From Oleispira sp036960605 (GTDB lineage: Bacteria > Pseudomonadota > Gammaproteobacteria > Pseudomonadales > Oceanobacteraceae), in the NCBI GenBank assembly GCA_036960605.1, contig JBALXI010000015.1, forward strand, positions 31,303 through 95,302: a stretch of DNA of 64,000 bases, given 5' to 3'. A model generated the notes under the pieces. That model ran no database searches. It saw only the letters and a list, made by a program, of their open reading frames with translations, and was not told where the DNA came from. Both the position numbers and the translations under genes were made by a program. Position 1 is the first letter of the stretch. Each line of letters opens with the position of its first letter. Shown in pieces: positions 35,339 to 44,177 of the stretch.

Positions 35339-36162
35339 AGCATAAAATGATACCGGCACATTGTCTGATTTTTAGTGATCTCGATGGCTCCTTATTGGAC
35401 CACGATAGCTATAGCCATAAAGCGGCGGATGAGCTCTTGCAGGAGTTGGAGAAAAAACAGATACCGGTGATTTTAACCACCAGTAAAACACGCGCTGAAG
35501 TCATGGCTATTCGCACAGAATTGAATAATTCACATCCATTTATTATTGAAAATGGCGCGGCTATTTTTATTCCCCAAGGCTACTTTGCTGAAGAACCTGA
35601 AGGGTGTATTACGCGAGGGGACTTTTGGGTTTATTCAATGAGTGAAGCGCGAAGCCATTGGCTAACGCTGCTAGACAGAGCGAAAAACCTGTTCCCTTAT
35701 AGCTTTAGTCACTTTTCGGCGATGAAAGAAGAAGTCATTGCGCAAGTCACTGGGTTGTCGATGGAGCAGGCAAAACAAGCCAATCAAAGGGAGTATGGTG
35801 AACCCATTTCATGGCTCGGGGTTGATAAGGCGAAGCAAGAATTTATTCAATGGCTGCAAGATCAAGGTGGCCATGTTTTGCAGGGTGGGCGCTTTTTACA
35901 CTTAAGTGGTTCGTGTGATAAAGGCCAAGCACTCGCCTGGCTGGCTGGAGAATACAAAAGGCAAAATGCTGGCAATACGCTAAAGACCATCGCGATTGGC
36001 GACAGTAATAATGATATCGCCATGTTAGAGCAGGCCGATCTCGCACTCATCATTCGTTCTCCTGTTCACCCCCCGCCTAAATTGAAAAGACTGAGAGGGT
36101 TTTTTACCTCAGAAGAATTTGGACCTAAGGGTTGGAATAGTGGTTTGCGTAAAATTTTATAA
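35335..36162 (+). CDS. gpgP: HAD phosphatase, mannosyl/glucosyl-3-phosphoglycerate phosphatase family
   Basis: 275 residues. HAD motifs: SDLDGSLLDHD (nucleophile Asp), TTSKTRAEV, and GDSNNDIAMLEQADLALII. ENGAAIFIP is the capping-region feature of MpgP/GpgP and related sugar phosphatases. Between a glycerate kinase and a GpgS-type synthase it most likely removes phosphate from glucosyl-3-phosphoglycerate to give glucosylglycerate. The mannosyl form is an alternative from sequence alone, but the neighbouring transferase is GpgS-like. ATG overlaps the kinase stop (ATGA); 69 bp to the synthase gene. Confidence 0.85.
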   Translation: MKHKMIPAHCLIFSDLDGSLLDHDSYSHKAADELLQELEKKQIPVILTTSKTRAEVMAIRTELNNSHPFIIENGAAIFIPQGYFAEEPEGCITRGDFWVYSMSEARSHWLTLLDRAKNLFPYSFSHFSAMKEEVIAQVTGLSMEQAKQANQREYGEPISWLGVDKAKQEFIQWLQDQGGHVLQGGRFLHLSGSCDKGQALAWLAGEYKRQNAGNTLKTIAIGDSNNDIAMLEQADLALIIRSPVHPPPKLKRLRGFFTSEEFGPKGWNSGLRKIL

Positions 36163-36231
36163 GCTGATCCTTAGTCGCTTAGAACATTCAATATTTATAA
36201 TATTCTATCTTTAAAATAAGAAGGAAATATC

Positions 36232-37458
36232 ATGGCTGACTTTTATCAAAATGGCATAGTGACGACCTTGCATAATTTATCTCGTCGTCCAGTAGAAGAG
36301 ATAGAAGAAGAATTACGTGGATTTAGTAAAAAGCGCCCGATGTCGTTAATTTTACCGTCACTTTTTTCTGAACTGGAAGGCGATGCATTGCCTAATATCG
36401 TTAAGCATTTAGAGGATGCGGATTATCTCAGTGAAATTGTAATTGGCTTGGATCGCGCTAATGAAGAGCAGTATCGTCATGCCTTAAAATTCTTTGGCAA
36501 GCTACCCCAGCATCATCGGGTTTTATGGAATGAAGGCCCAAGATTACAAGCACTCGATGCTGAATTGCAGGAGCTTAATCTTGCACCGAAAGAATTAGGT
36601 AAAGGACGCAACGTTTGGTATTGCATGGGCTATACCCTCGCCTCTAACCGTTCTGAATCAGTGGCACTGCATGATTGCGACATTGTTACTTACGATCGAG
36701 AGCTACTTGCACGGCTAATTTACCCAGTGGCTAATCCTCGATTCAATTACGAATTTTGCAAAGGCTTTTATGCCCGTGTTGCCGATGGCAAAATCAATGG
36801 TCGAGTGAGTCGTTTATTAGTCACCCCATTATTGCGCGCCTTGAAAAAAGTATTTGGCGAAATGGAATACTTGCAATTCATGGACAGCTTTCGCTATCCC
36901 TTAGCCGGAGAGTTTTCTTTCCGTAAAGATGTACTTAATGATATTCGAATCCCCAGTGATTGGGGTTTAGAGATCGGCGTCCTATCGGAGATGCATAGGA
37001 ACTATGCCAATAACCGTTTATGCCAGGTTGATATTGCGGATGTGTACGATCATAAACATCAAGACTTATCACCGGATAATGATGCGGGTGGCTTATCAAA
37101 GATGTCGATTGATATTTCTAAAGCCCTATTTAGAAAACTGGCGACCCATGGCAAAACGTTTAATACCGAAACGTTTCGCTCCATTAAAGCAACGTACTTT
37201 CGTATCGCATTAGATTTTATTGAAACCTATCACAATGACGCCGTGATGAATGGTTTAACTCTAGACATTCACGCAGAAGAAAAAGCCGTTGAACTGTTTG
37301 CACAAAATATTATGAAGGCGGGTGAAGCCTTTTTAGACAAACCGATGGAAACACCGTTTATTCCAAGCTGGAATCGTGTAATCAGCGCTAAGCCCGATAT
37401 CTTAGAGCGTTTATATGAGGCCGTAGAAGAAGATAATAAGGAGTTTATGTCACGATGA
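36232..37458 (+). CDS. gpgS: Glucosyl-3-phosphoglycerate synthase (GpgS, GT81-like)
   Basis: 408 residues, cytoplasmic GT-A glycosyltransferase. DxD motif in ALHDCDIVTYD (Asp 148/Cys/Asp 150), acceptor-side motif LAGEFSFRKDVL, and WGLEIGVLSEMHR (catalytic Glu region). N-terminal RRPVEEIEEELRGFSKKRPMSLILPSLF is family-typical. It transfers glucose from a nucleotide sugar to 3-phosphoglycerate, the first step to glucosylglycerate, an osmolyte used at high salt and low nitrogen. AAGGAAATATC before ATG 36232. The last four bases overlap the GH13 gene (ATGA), so coupled expression is likely. Confidence 0.9.
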   Translation: MADFYQNGIVTTLHNLSRRPVEEIEEELRGFSKKRPMSLILPSLFSELEGDALPNIVKHLEDADYLSEIVIGLDRANEEQYRHALKFFGKLPQHHRVLWNEGPRLQALDAELQELNLAPKELGKGRNVWYCMGYTLASNRSESVALHDCDIVTYDRELLARLIYPVANPRFNYEFCKGFYARVADGKINGRVSRLLVTPLLRALKKVFGEMEYLQFMDSFRYPLAGEFSFRKDVLNDIRIPSDWGLEIGVLSEMHRNYANNRLCQVDIADVYDHKHQDLSPDNDAGGLSKMSIDISKALFRKLATHGKTFNTETFRSIKATYFRIALDFIETYHNDAVMNGLTLDIHAEEKAVELFAQNIMKAGEAFLDKPMETPFIPSWNRVISAKPDILERLYEAVEEDNKEFMSR

Positions 37459-39227
37459 GCATATTTGATTCCGCATTATTGCAACGCAGTCAGCATTTAT
37501 TAGAGCAGATCTATCATCAAACTGAATTGGATATAAGCTTAGGGCAGCTTGCGCATGAGTGTTTACAGGCGATAAGGTTAGATCAATCTTGTTTTGACTC
37601 TGCTTCGTCTGCGCATCGTGATTTGTGGGATCAAACAACAACGGTCATGATTACCTATGGCGATAGTTTTTTATCCCCTCATGAAAAACCCCTAATTACC
37701 TTAAAGCATTTTTTAGATGAACACTGTGAGGGATTAATTAACAGCGTACATATTCTTCCATTTTTTCCTTTTAGTTCTGATGATGGCTTTTCAGTGATGG
37801 ATTTCTCCTGCGTTAATGAGGCACTAGGAGACTGGGACGATATTAAAAGCATTAGTCACGATTATCGCTTGATGGCCGACTTGGTCATTAATCATTGCTC
37901 GAGCAGAAGCTTATGGTTTCAAAACTTTATTAAGGGAGAAGGTCCCGGGCATGATTATTTTTATACCGAGTCTTTAGCGGCCGATTTATCTCAAGTCGTT
38001 CGGCCAAGAACGTGTGATTTATTGCGCGAAACTCAAACTGAGAAAGGAGTGCAGCATGTATGGTGCACTTTTAGTCATGATCAGGTTGATTTAGATTTTA
38101 GAAACCCCCGAGTACTATTACAGTTTATAAAAATTATTCGTCAGTATCTGGATATGGGGGTGAGGATTTTTCGGCTTGATGCGATTGCCTTCTTATGGAA
38201 AAAGGTCGGATCACCCAGTATTAATTTAGAAGAGACGCATAACGTCGTACGCTTATTAAGGTTGTTGATTGAGCATGCACAAAGCGATGCTGTGATTATC
38301 ACTGAAACCAATATTCCTAATCGTGAAAATTTATCGTATTTTGGCAACGCAAACGAAGCACACTGTGTGTATAACTTTGCCTTACCGCCATTGCTCGTCA
38401 ATACGCTACTAACCGGTAATAGCCATCACTTGAAACTTTGGTTAATGAGTATGCCACCCGCTCAGCTGGGCACGACGTATTTTAATTTTATAGCTTCCCA
38501 CGATGGTATGGGATTGAGACCGGTTGAAGGTATTTTGGCTGATGATGAAACCCAAGTTTTAGTCGATACCTTGCAAAGTTTTGGTGGCCGTATTTCTTGG
38601 CGTGCATTAGAAAATGATGAAGGAGAGGCGATTAAAAAACCTTATGAAGTGAACATTTCATTATTCGATGCGTTACAGGGAACGTTGAAAGGCGCTGATG
38701 CATTAGGCATTGAACGGTTTATTTGTGCTCATGCCATTATGCTGGGGTTGGAAGGTATTCCCGGTATTTATGTGCACAGTCTATTGGCAACGCGCAATGA
38801 TTATCAGCGTATGGAAAATACCGGACATAATCGCTCGATTAATCGTCACCAGTGGCAATACGATGAATTAGAAACGCTGCTCGTTCAGGGTGAAGAAGTT
38901 GAAAGCCATCACTCCATTGTATTTACGGAACTCAAACGATTATTAACTATTCGACAGCAGCAAAAAGCATTTCATCCTAATGCGCCGCAGTTTACACTGC
39001 ATTTAGGGGATTTTATTTTTGCTTATTGGCGTCAGTCTCATGATAGAGAGCAAAGTATCTTTTGCATCAGTAATATTAGTGATCAAACTCAGGAATTTAT
39101 GTTGTCGGATATCAATTTAGCCAGTACCGATGATTGGTTTGATTTGATATCGGGAAAAGAAATGACCCGACAAGATATGCTGATCCAACTAGCGCCTTAT
39201 CAGACGCTGTGGATCAGCAATGGTTAA
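37455..39227 (+). CDS. GH13 sucrose-phosphorylase-type enzyme, likely glucosylglycerate phosphorylase
   Basis: 590 residues, cytoplasmic alpha-amylase superfamily subgroup GH13_18. Nucleophile Asp about 242 in FRLDAIAFLW, acid/base Glu about 284 in ITETNIPN, and transition-state Asp about 350 in ASHDGMGLRP; N-terminal HILPFFPFSSDDGFSVMD is typical of sucrose phosphorylases. In an operon with gpgS, gpgP and glycerate kinase, the best reading is glucosylglycerate phosphorylase: glucosylglycerate plus phosphate gives glucose 1-phosphate and glycerate. Sucrose or glucosylglycerol specificity remain possible; there is no sucrose gene nearby. Convergent with the peroxidase gene. Confidence 0.85.
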   Translation: MSIFDSALLQRSQHLLEQIYHQTELDISLGQLAHECLQAIRLDQSCFDSASSAHRDLWDQTTTVMITYGDSFLSPHEKPLITLKHFLDEHCEGLINSVHILPFFPFSSDDGFSVMDFSCVNEALGDWDDIKSISHDYRLMADLVINHCSSRSLWFQNFIKGEGPGHDYFYTESLAADLSQVVRPRTCDLLRETQTEKGVQHVWCTFSHDQVDLDFRNPRVLLQFIKIIRQYLDMGVRIFRLDAIAFLWKKVGSPSINLEETHNVVRLLRLLIEHAQSDAVIITETNIPNRENLSYFGNANEAHCVYNFALPPLLVNTLLTGNSHHLKLWLMSMPPAQLGTTYFNFIASHDGMGLRPVEGILADDETQVLVDTLQSFGGRISWRALENDEGEAIKKPYEVNISLFDALQGTLKGADALGIERFICAHAIMLGLEGIPGIYVHSLLATRNDYQRMENTGHNRSINRHQWQYDELETLLVQGEEVESHHSIVFTELKRLLTIRQQQKAFHPNAPQFTLHLGDFIFAYWRQSHDREQSIFCISNISDQTQEFMLSDINLASTDDWFDLISGKEMTRQDMLIQLAPYQTLWISNG

Positions 39228-39255
39228 ACTTTAGATAGTTAAGTTAGTGACTTAA

Positions 39256-42006
39256 TTATCGATCTTCATAGCGCTGATGCTTAAAGAAAATACCGTTATC
39301 ACCAAAGTTTGAAAGTTTAAAATCAGACGTTAGTTTGATGGTACCAATTTTCTTAGCGCTGTTACGGCGATCATCGGCATAGCGCTTATTCCAGCGAGGA
39401 AAAATAGAGAAACGTATGTTCTTGCTGGTGGCATAAATATCGTAAAGATCTTCGCCAGCCGATAGCGAGACTAAGTCATTACGGAAATCATGGGCACTAG
39501 AAGAAAACTTGTTCTTAACATTCGCACTGGGTACAAAATAGATCTGCGTCGGGGCGTTAGCGCTACTTGCAGAGCTACCGTCTTGATTGGTATCAGCCAT
39601 CGCATTGACCATCAAGCGAGTAGGCTTACTAGTCACGGCTGAAAATATTAGGCCAGTGCCTAATGTTTCATTGGCTTCTGGAGATACGTATTGCGAGAGT
39701 TCGTTAGCAAAGAAGTCCTGATTATTACCTTGCCCTGATAAAGTATACAAAGCAGAAACGTTTTCAGAGGGTTTATTATCAACAAAAGCTTTCCATGCTA
39801 AACCGGGTGCGAAACCACGATCACTAGGATCACCGGTGACTGATAAACGTAATAGACCGCAGTCAGCACCTTTGAAAAGCCCTGTGTACTCAGAGCTATC
39901 CGCTACGAATTTAACTTTGGCTACTGCACCATGGGCGTGAAGAGGCTTTTTATAACCAGGAGGCGCAACATCTTTTTGATCGTTTACTTTATCCCAAAGC
40001 ACGCGATTAATAAGACCTAAAATATCCACTTCTTCTAAAGCTGGAATTTCATCCGCCTTAAATTCGCTACGCAGAATACCGTTGTTCCATAGGTGTTGTT
40101 GCTTTTCACAACCTGCCCAAGAATCATAATTATCAGGAATATTTAAGCCCCAGGGTTTGAAAGCATTCTCAACCCCAATAAGACTTGAGTTAAGTTCTGG
40201 ATAGTGACGATTGAGTACATCCACCATGGTATTGTTTTCGACCCAGTCAATCCCTGCGGCCGTATAAACTTCGTCGGTATAGTGAGACGTATAAAAACGG
40301 TCGGTAATTAAGCGGCGCGAAGCATTCATGATGAATATCTGGAAAGCGGTTTCACCAAAGGCAAAACCTTCAGGGCGTACCGTTTCAGCGAGCTGGCCGA
40401 CCAAGGCATCAATCTGCTCGACATCGTTATTATATAAGCGTTTAAGTTCGGCTAGGGTTTCCGCATTACTGGTGAGGTCTTCAAACTTATTAATTGGTGT
40501 TAAACCAATTTGACGACGGAACTCGTTATAGCGAGGAACACCCCGTTCACGATCACGAATGATATCCACAGTCGCTAGATCAATATTGCCCATTAACGGA
40601 ATAGAAAGATTACGTAAGAATTGTGGGTAGTTATGCAGGGTTAAAGAACCTGGGTGGGTAATACCAAAAGAATACCATAAGCGGTTAGCGCCTTGGTCAT
40701 TCATAATATCTTCCGCATCACCATCGCGTGTATCTTCAATGGCAATTCGCTCGCTAACAATATTTGAACCGATGTCATAGACTTCAACATCATCACGCAA
40801 TAATGGGTGCATACGATAAACCGCGACAAATTCTTCGGTAAGGCTATAAGCCGTACCGGCATTATCGGCCTGGCGAGCGCCGATTAAACCACCAATGGCA
40901 TGTTCAAGAAATGCCGCATCATCGAGCTTATCTTTTAATGCAGGGTTAAAGCCTAAGGTTGTTTTAACAAACGAATCGGTTTTGGCTAAATCTTCAGCCA
41001 GCTTAGCGACGCCATCTTGAAATTTATCACGACCTTCACGATCTCCTAGCAACCCCCACCAGTTTGCATACATCGCACGTTCCGTGACTGGATTTGCAAT
41101 GATTGCCGGTGTCCATTCTACTGTATGAATTTTTGCCATTAGGGCGGCGTTGATTAAGCGCGCTTTATCAAATAACCACTGGTCAGAGCGGCCAGGATTA
41201 TTCATGGCTAGCATAGCGGCAATGGTATTGTGCTCAGATACAAATAATTGATGCAGCATGCTTAAGCCAACCCACCAATTATCATTGAAGCCTGTGATCG
41301 GTACGCCCGATATAAACTCAGTAGGCAGGGTATTGTCGTTATTAACGGTTAAGCGTCCAGCTGCAAAGGAACGTACCGCGTCCGATTGGCTCTTATTGCT
41401 GCCGTATAACTGCGAGCCATCCCACCAGTGCGTATTATTATTTTGATAACTATTTGGATACTGCGTTTCATCGGCTGTACGAGTGGGATCAGCTTTGGTT
41501 CGCTGAATTTCTAGTTGCCCCGTACCAAGCTCATCACCAGGCGGTAGTGGCACAATAATAGGCTCGCCCACTTCGCTTTGGCTATGGTCAACCCAGTCGT
41601 GCACCATGAATTGAATCCAAGCAGCGGCGATGAAATTAACCGACGTCGCAGGTTTAAATTCATTGCGTCCCATGACCGAGTTACTGACATCTCTTGGATT
41701 GGGCGTCAGTAAGGTATCTGTTTCACCCTCTGCAGCAGACAGTTCAACGTTACGGCCAAAGCGGCGCAAGGCCGAACCCTCAGATGGGTTCTCTAAATTA
41801 TTACAGGTGCCATCTTCAGTACGCGCGGTTAAGCTGCGATCATCACAAACTATTTGTGTGTTGTGTTCATCGTAGCGTTCAAAATCAAATAAGTTGTTTT
41901 CAAATAATGATTGCCTCTCAAATGCGAGCACTAATAAACCGGCAAAAATGCCAAGCGTTCCAAGTTTAGTCAAAGCAGGCCAACTGACCCATACAGAGTT
42001 GAACAT
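39256..42006 (-). CDS. Animal-haem-peroxidase family protein, alpha-dioxygenase-like
   Basis: 916 residues. A hydrophobic segment at about 14-29 (LGTLGIFAGLLVLAF) may anchor or export it. Distal His likely in FMVHDWVDH (about 137), proximal His in EEFVAVYRMHPLLRDD (about 398). SEHNTIAAML and HTVEWTPAII are further landmarks of the cyclooxygenase/alpha-dioxygenase/linoleate diol synthase group. The C-terminal part (after about 640) has no recognised domain. It could oxygenate fatty acids, in line with the lipase genes of this genome, or act as a general peroxidase. Monocistronic; the start region 42007 onward is AT-rich. Confidence 0.8.
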   Translation of the reverse strand: MFNSVWVSWPALTKLGTLGIFAGLLVLAFERQSLFENNLFDFERYDEHNTQIVCDDRSLTARTEDGTCNNLENPSEGSALRRFGRNVELSAAEGETDTLLTPNPRDVSNSVMGRNEFKPATSVNFIAAAWIQFMVHDWVDHSQSEVGEPIIVPLPPGDELGTGQLEIQRTKADPTRTADETQYPNSYQNNNTHWWDGSQLYGSNKSQSDAVRSFAAGRLTVNNDNTLPTEFISGVPITGFNDNWWVGLSMLHQLFVSEHNTIAAMLAMNNPGRSDQWLFDKARLINAALMAKIHTVEWTPAIIANPVTERAMYANWWGLLGDREGRDKFQDGVAKLAEDLAKTDSFVKTTLGFNPALKDKLDDAAFLEHAIGGLIGARQADNAGTAYSLTEEFVAVYRMHPLLRDDVEVYDIGSNIVSERIAIEDTRDGDAEDIMNDQGANRLWYSFGITHPGSLTLHNYPQFLRNLSIPLMGNIDLATVDIIRDRERGVPRYNEFRRQIGLTPINKFEDLTSNAETLAELKRLYNNDVEQIDALVGQLAETVRPEGFAFGETAFQIFIMNASRRLITDRFYTSHYTDEVYTAAGIDWVENNTMVDVLNRHYPELNSSLIGVENAFKPWGLNIPDNYDSWAGCEKQQHLWNNGILRSEFKADEIPALEEVDILGLINRVLWDKVNDQKDVAPPGYKKPLHAHGAVAKVKFVADSSEYTGLFKGADCGLLRLSVTGDPSDRGFAPGLAWKAFVDNKPSENVSALYTLSGQGNNQDFFANELSQYVSPEANETLGTGLIFSAVTSKPTRLMVNAMADTNQDGSSASSANAPTQIYFVPSANVKNKFSSSAHDFRNDLVSLSAGEDLYDIYATSKNIRFSIFPRWNKRYADDRRNSAKKIGTIKLTSDFKLSNFGDNGIFFKHQRYEDR

Positions 42007-42399
42007 GAGTTAATCCTTAATATTATTTTTATAGTTAAAAGTAAGTATTAATATTCATGTTTTTTCGGTGAGTAATTTTTTATTATTATTTTCAGAAAAG
42101 GTAATAGCGAATTTTGTGCCAATAAATTTTTATCAGATGAAACAAGGCTTGGAAGGTAAAACAAATAAAATTTATTGTTAACTGTTACTTTTAGTAAGTC
42201 AGGTTTTAGTAAGGGGAAGAACGTGAAATGACGGATTATTTTAGGGCGCGTAATTTAAAGGAAAAGCCCCCTGTTAATGTACTGTTTTAATTAAGACAGC
42301 CTGATTTGGCTATGGCCTAGAAAGGCTAGGTGATACGCGCCGCTTGACGAGAGTTTTAAGTGGGGGCATAAAACCATTTTAAGCAACGTAATCTGGTTT
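42007..42399. other. Gene-free region between peroxidase and YjfI-type operon
   Basis: Together with the operator region the gene-free stretch is 42007-42468. It holds AT-rich upstream sequence of the peroxidase, a direct repeat TTTTAGTAAG (around 42190 and 42206) and a short stem CCTAG/CTAGG near 42318. I see no credible open frame in it. The palindrome array that follows is listed separately. Confidence 0.5.
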
Positions 42400-42463
42400 A
42401 TTACATGTAATGGTTTTATGTTACATGTGATGCTTGACAGATGTTACATGTAATGGATATATT
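42400..42463 (+). promoter_or_regulatory. Promoter of the IM30-flotillin operon with three TTACATGTAA-type operators
   Basis: TTGACA (42434-42439) and TATATT (42458-42463) are separated by 18 bases. Palindromes ATTACATGTAAT (42400-42411), GTTACATGTGAT (42420-42431) and GTTACATGTAAT (42443-42454) lie just before the -35 and in the spacer. The ATG at 42469 is six bases beyond the -10, so the transcript could be almost leaderless. The ribbon-helix-helix-like N-terminus of the first gene is a good candidate for the repressor that binds here. Confidence 0.72.
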
Positions 42464-42468
42464 AGGGC

Positions 42469-43116
42469 ATGACACAAAAAACATCAGCGCATTATCAGAG
42501 AGAGTTTCGCCGTCGCTTAAGAGAGCAGGGGCTGGTTAAAAAGGAAGTTTGGATTCGCCCAGAGAACGCACGACTGCTGTCTCAGGCGGAAAAAACGCTA
42601 CGTGAACCGAATTTGGTTGAAACGATAAAGGAAGGGGAGTTTGTAATGACGAACTTAAGTGAAATGACAGAGCTATGGACAAGTCGAAGCTTGAAGGCGG
42701 CTTTAGAGCAAGAGCCATTATTTACCTTGAATCAAGCATCCATCGAATTAATTGATGGTATTGATGCTTCGTTATTCATTGAAATGAGGGCATTTGGTGA
42801 TTTACCAGTATTTTTAACGGTTGTCGGTGAACAGATTATTGTTGAATCCGTATTATGGCCTGTCAGTGCAGTATTTGATGTGGCTGGATTTAATGATGCT
42901 GTACTTCGTACCCATAAGTATTTCCCATTATCGACCATCAGTTTAGATACGATGTCGAATGGTGAGTCGGTTTATCATATGTTTGGGGCTTTAAGTGCCT
43001 CCTCATTATTATCGAACGTATTGTTTGAAATCGACATGTTGGCAAATAACGTAATACAAGCAACTCAAGCTTATGCTGAGTTTCTTACCGTACAACCCAT
43101 GCCTGAATTGGCTTAG
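42469..43116 (+). CDS. yjfI: YjfI-like DUF2170 protein with RHH-like N-terminal DNA-binding region
   Basis: 215 residues. N-terminal about 1-60 is basic and has ribbon-helix-helix character: HYQREFRRRLREQGLVKKEVWIRPENARLL. The rest (about 65-210) is DUF2170: GEQIIVESVLWPVSAVF, NDAVLRTHKYFPLSTI and YHMFGALSASSLLSNVLFEI (VLRTHKxFPLS and MFGALS are strongly conserved in the family as I recall it). E. coli YjfI is DUF2170 alone, so the N-terminal extension is notable and could make it a transcription factor. First gene of a seven-gene cluster, 31 bp before the IM30-like gene. Confidence 0.82.
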   Translation: MTQKTSAHYQREFRRRLREQGLVKKEVWIRPENARLLSQAEKTLREPNLVETIKEGEFVMTNLSEMTELWTSRSLKAALEQEPLFTLNQASIELIDGIDASLFIEMRAFGDLPVFLTVVGEQIIVESVLWPVSAVFDVAGFNDAVLRTHKYFPLSTISLDTMSNGESVYHMFGALSASSLLSNVLFEIDMLANNVIQATQAYAEFLTVQPMPELA

Positions 43117-43147
43117 CTTAATTTAACCTAGATCTAGGAGATTTATC

Positions 43148-43834
43148 ATGAACTTATGGTCAAAAATGTTAACGGCATTGCGTGGTGGAGTTAATGAAGC
43201 GGGAGAGGCTATGGTCGATACTCAGGCTCTTCGGATTTTAGATCAGGAGGTGCGAGATGCATCGAATGAATTAAAGTTATCAAAAGAAAGTCTTGTCTCG
43301 ATTATTGCTCAGCAGAAAGTCGCCGAGCAAAAGGTGAGCACTTTAAAAGAGAGTATTAGTGAATACGAAGGTTATGCCATTCAAGCCTTGAATAAAGAAG
43401 ATGAAGCTTTGGCCTTAGAAGTCGCTGAAAAAATAGCCGACTTAGAAAATCAAGCCGTCTCTGAAGTAGAGTCAGTTACAGGGTTTTCTAACAGTGCCAA
43501 TAACTTGAAGGCTGCGATTGCCAGCGCCGATAATAATATTAAGCGCTTGAAGCAGCAAATCGATACCGTTAAAGCGACAGAAAGTGTGCAGCGCGCGCAA
43601 GAAGCTGTGTCGCAACGCTATGCGGGCTCAAATAGTAAATTGCAGACAGCAATGGATTCGTTAGAGCGCATTAAAAAGAAGCAAGAACTGACGGCAGCCA
43701 AGTTGGAGGCTACATCAGAGCTGCATGCTGATACGGGTGAGCAATCACTGCAAGATAAATTGCAGAAAGCTGGCATTGCTCCACAAGGACAGCAAGCGAG
43801 CAATGTATTAGAACGATTAAAAAATAAACAATAG
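43148..43834 (+). CDS. yjfJ: PspA/IM30-family protein (YjfJ-like)
   Basis: 228 residues, mostly coiled coil (about 25-195). Opening LWSKMLTALRGGVNEAGEAMVDTQALRILDQEVRDA is the amphipathic helix plus the start of helix 1 of PspA/Vipp1-type proteins; LDQEIR-like LDQEVRDA is characteristic. The Ala-rich central part is less conserved than in PspA. IM30 proteins are bacterial members of the ESCRT-III superfamily, coating and repairing membranes. AGGAGATTTATC before ATG 43148. Partnered here with flotillin and a large AAA ATPase. Confidence 0.9.
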   Translation: MNLWSKMLTALRGGVNEAGEAMVDTQALRILDQEVRDASNELKLSKESLVSIIAQQKVAEQKVSTLKESISEYEGYAIQALNKEDEALALEVAEKIADLENQAVSEVESVTGFSNSANNLKAAIASADNNIKRLKQQIDTVKATESVQRAQEAVSQRYAGSNSKLQTAMDSLERIKKKQELTAAKLEATSELHADTGEQSLQDKLQKAGIAPQGQQASNVLERLKNKQ

Positions 43835-43860
43835 TCTTTGATAAATACTAGGGAAAGATG

Positions 43861-44118
43861 ATGAGTAACGTGAAAATGGAAAGTCGTGATTATTTAGAAA
43901 TGTCCTTTCAATCTATTAACTGCTTTGCAGATGATGGCAAGTTGGATGCAATTGAATTGGGAAAGATATTTGATATAGCGTTACGAGATGGCGTTGTTGA
44001 TAGTAATGAAATAAGAGTTCTGCATCAAATCTTTATGAGGCTAAAGCCAGAAGAGCTTGATAAAGAAATGTTGGAAAAGATAGAGCAGATTAAAAACGAA
44101 ATAGCGGCTGCTAACTGA
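43861..44118 (+). CDS. Small helical protein, TerB-like
   Basis: 85 residues from the second of two consecutive ATGs (AGGG is better placed for 43861). SFQSINCFADDGKLDAIELGKIFDIALRDGVVDSNEIRVLHQIF reads as two helical hairpins with acid-rich turns (DDGKLD; RDGVVD), resembling the TerB-like helical family rather than EF hands. Between the IM30-like and YqiJ-like genes, it may be an adaptor of the membrane system. No Cys, no membrane segment. Identification is tentative. Confidence 0.6.
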   Translation: MSNVKMESRDYLEMSFQSINCFADDGKLDAIELGKIFDIALRDGVVDSNEIRVLHQIFMRLKPEELDKEMLEKIEQIKNEIAAAN

Positions 44119-44177
44119 TTAAAATATCGGTAGTATAGGGCCCCATATTTATAGTGAATTAACACAAGGAGGTTAAA

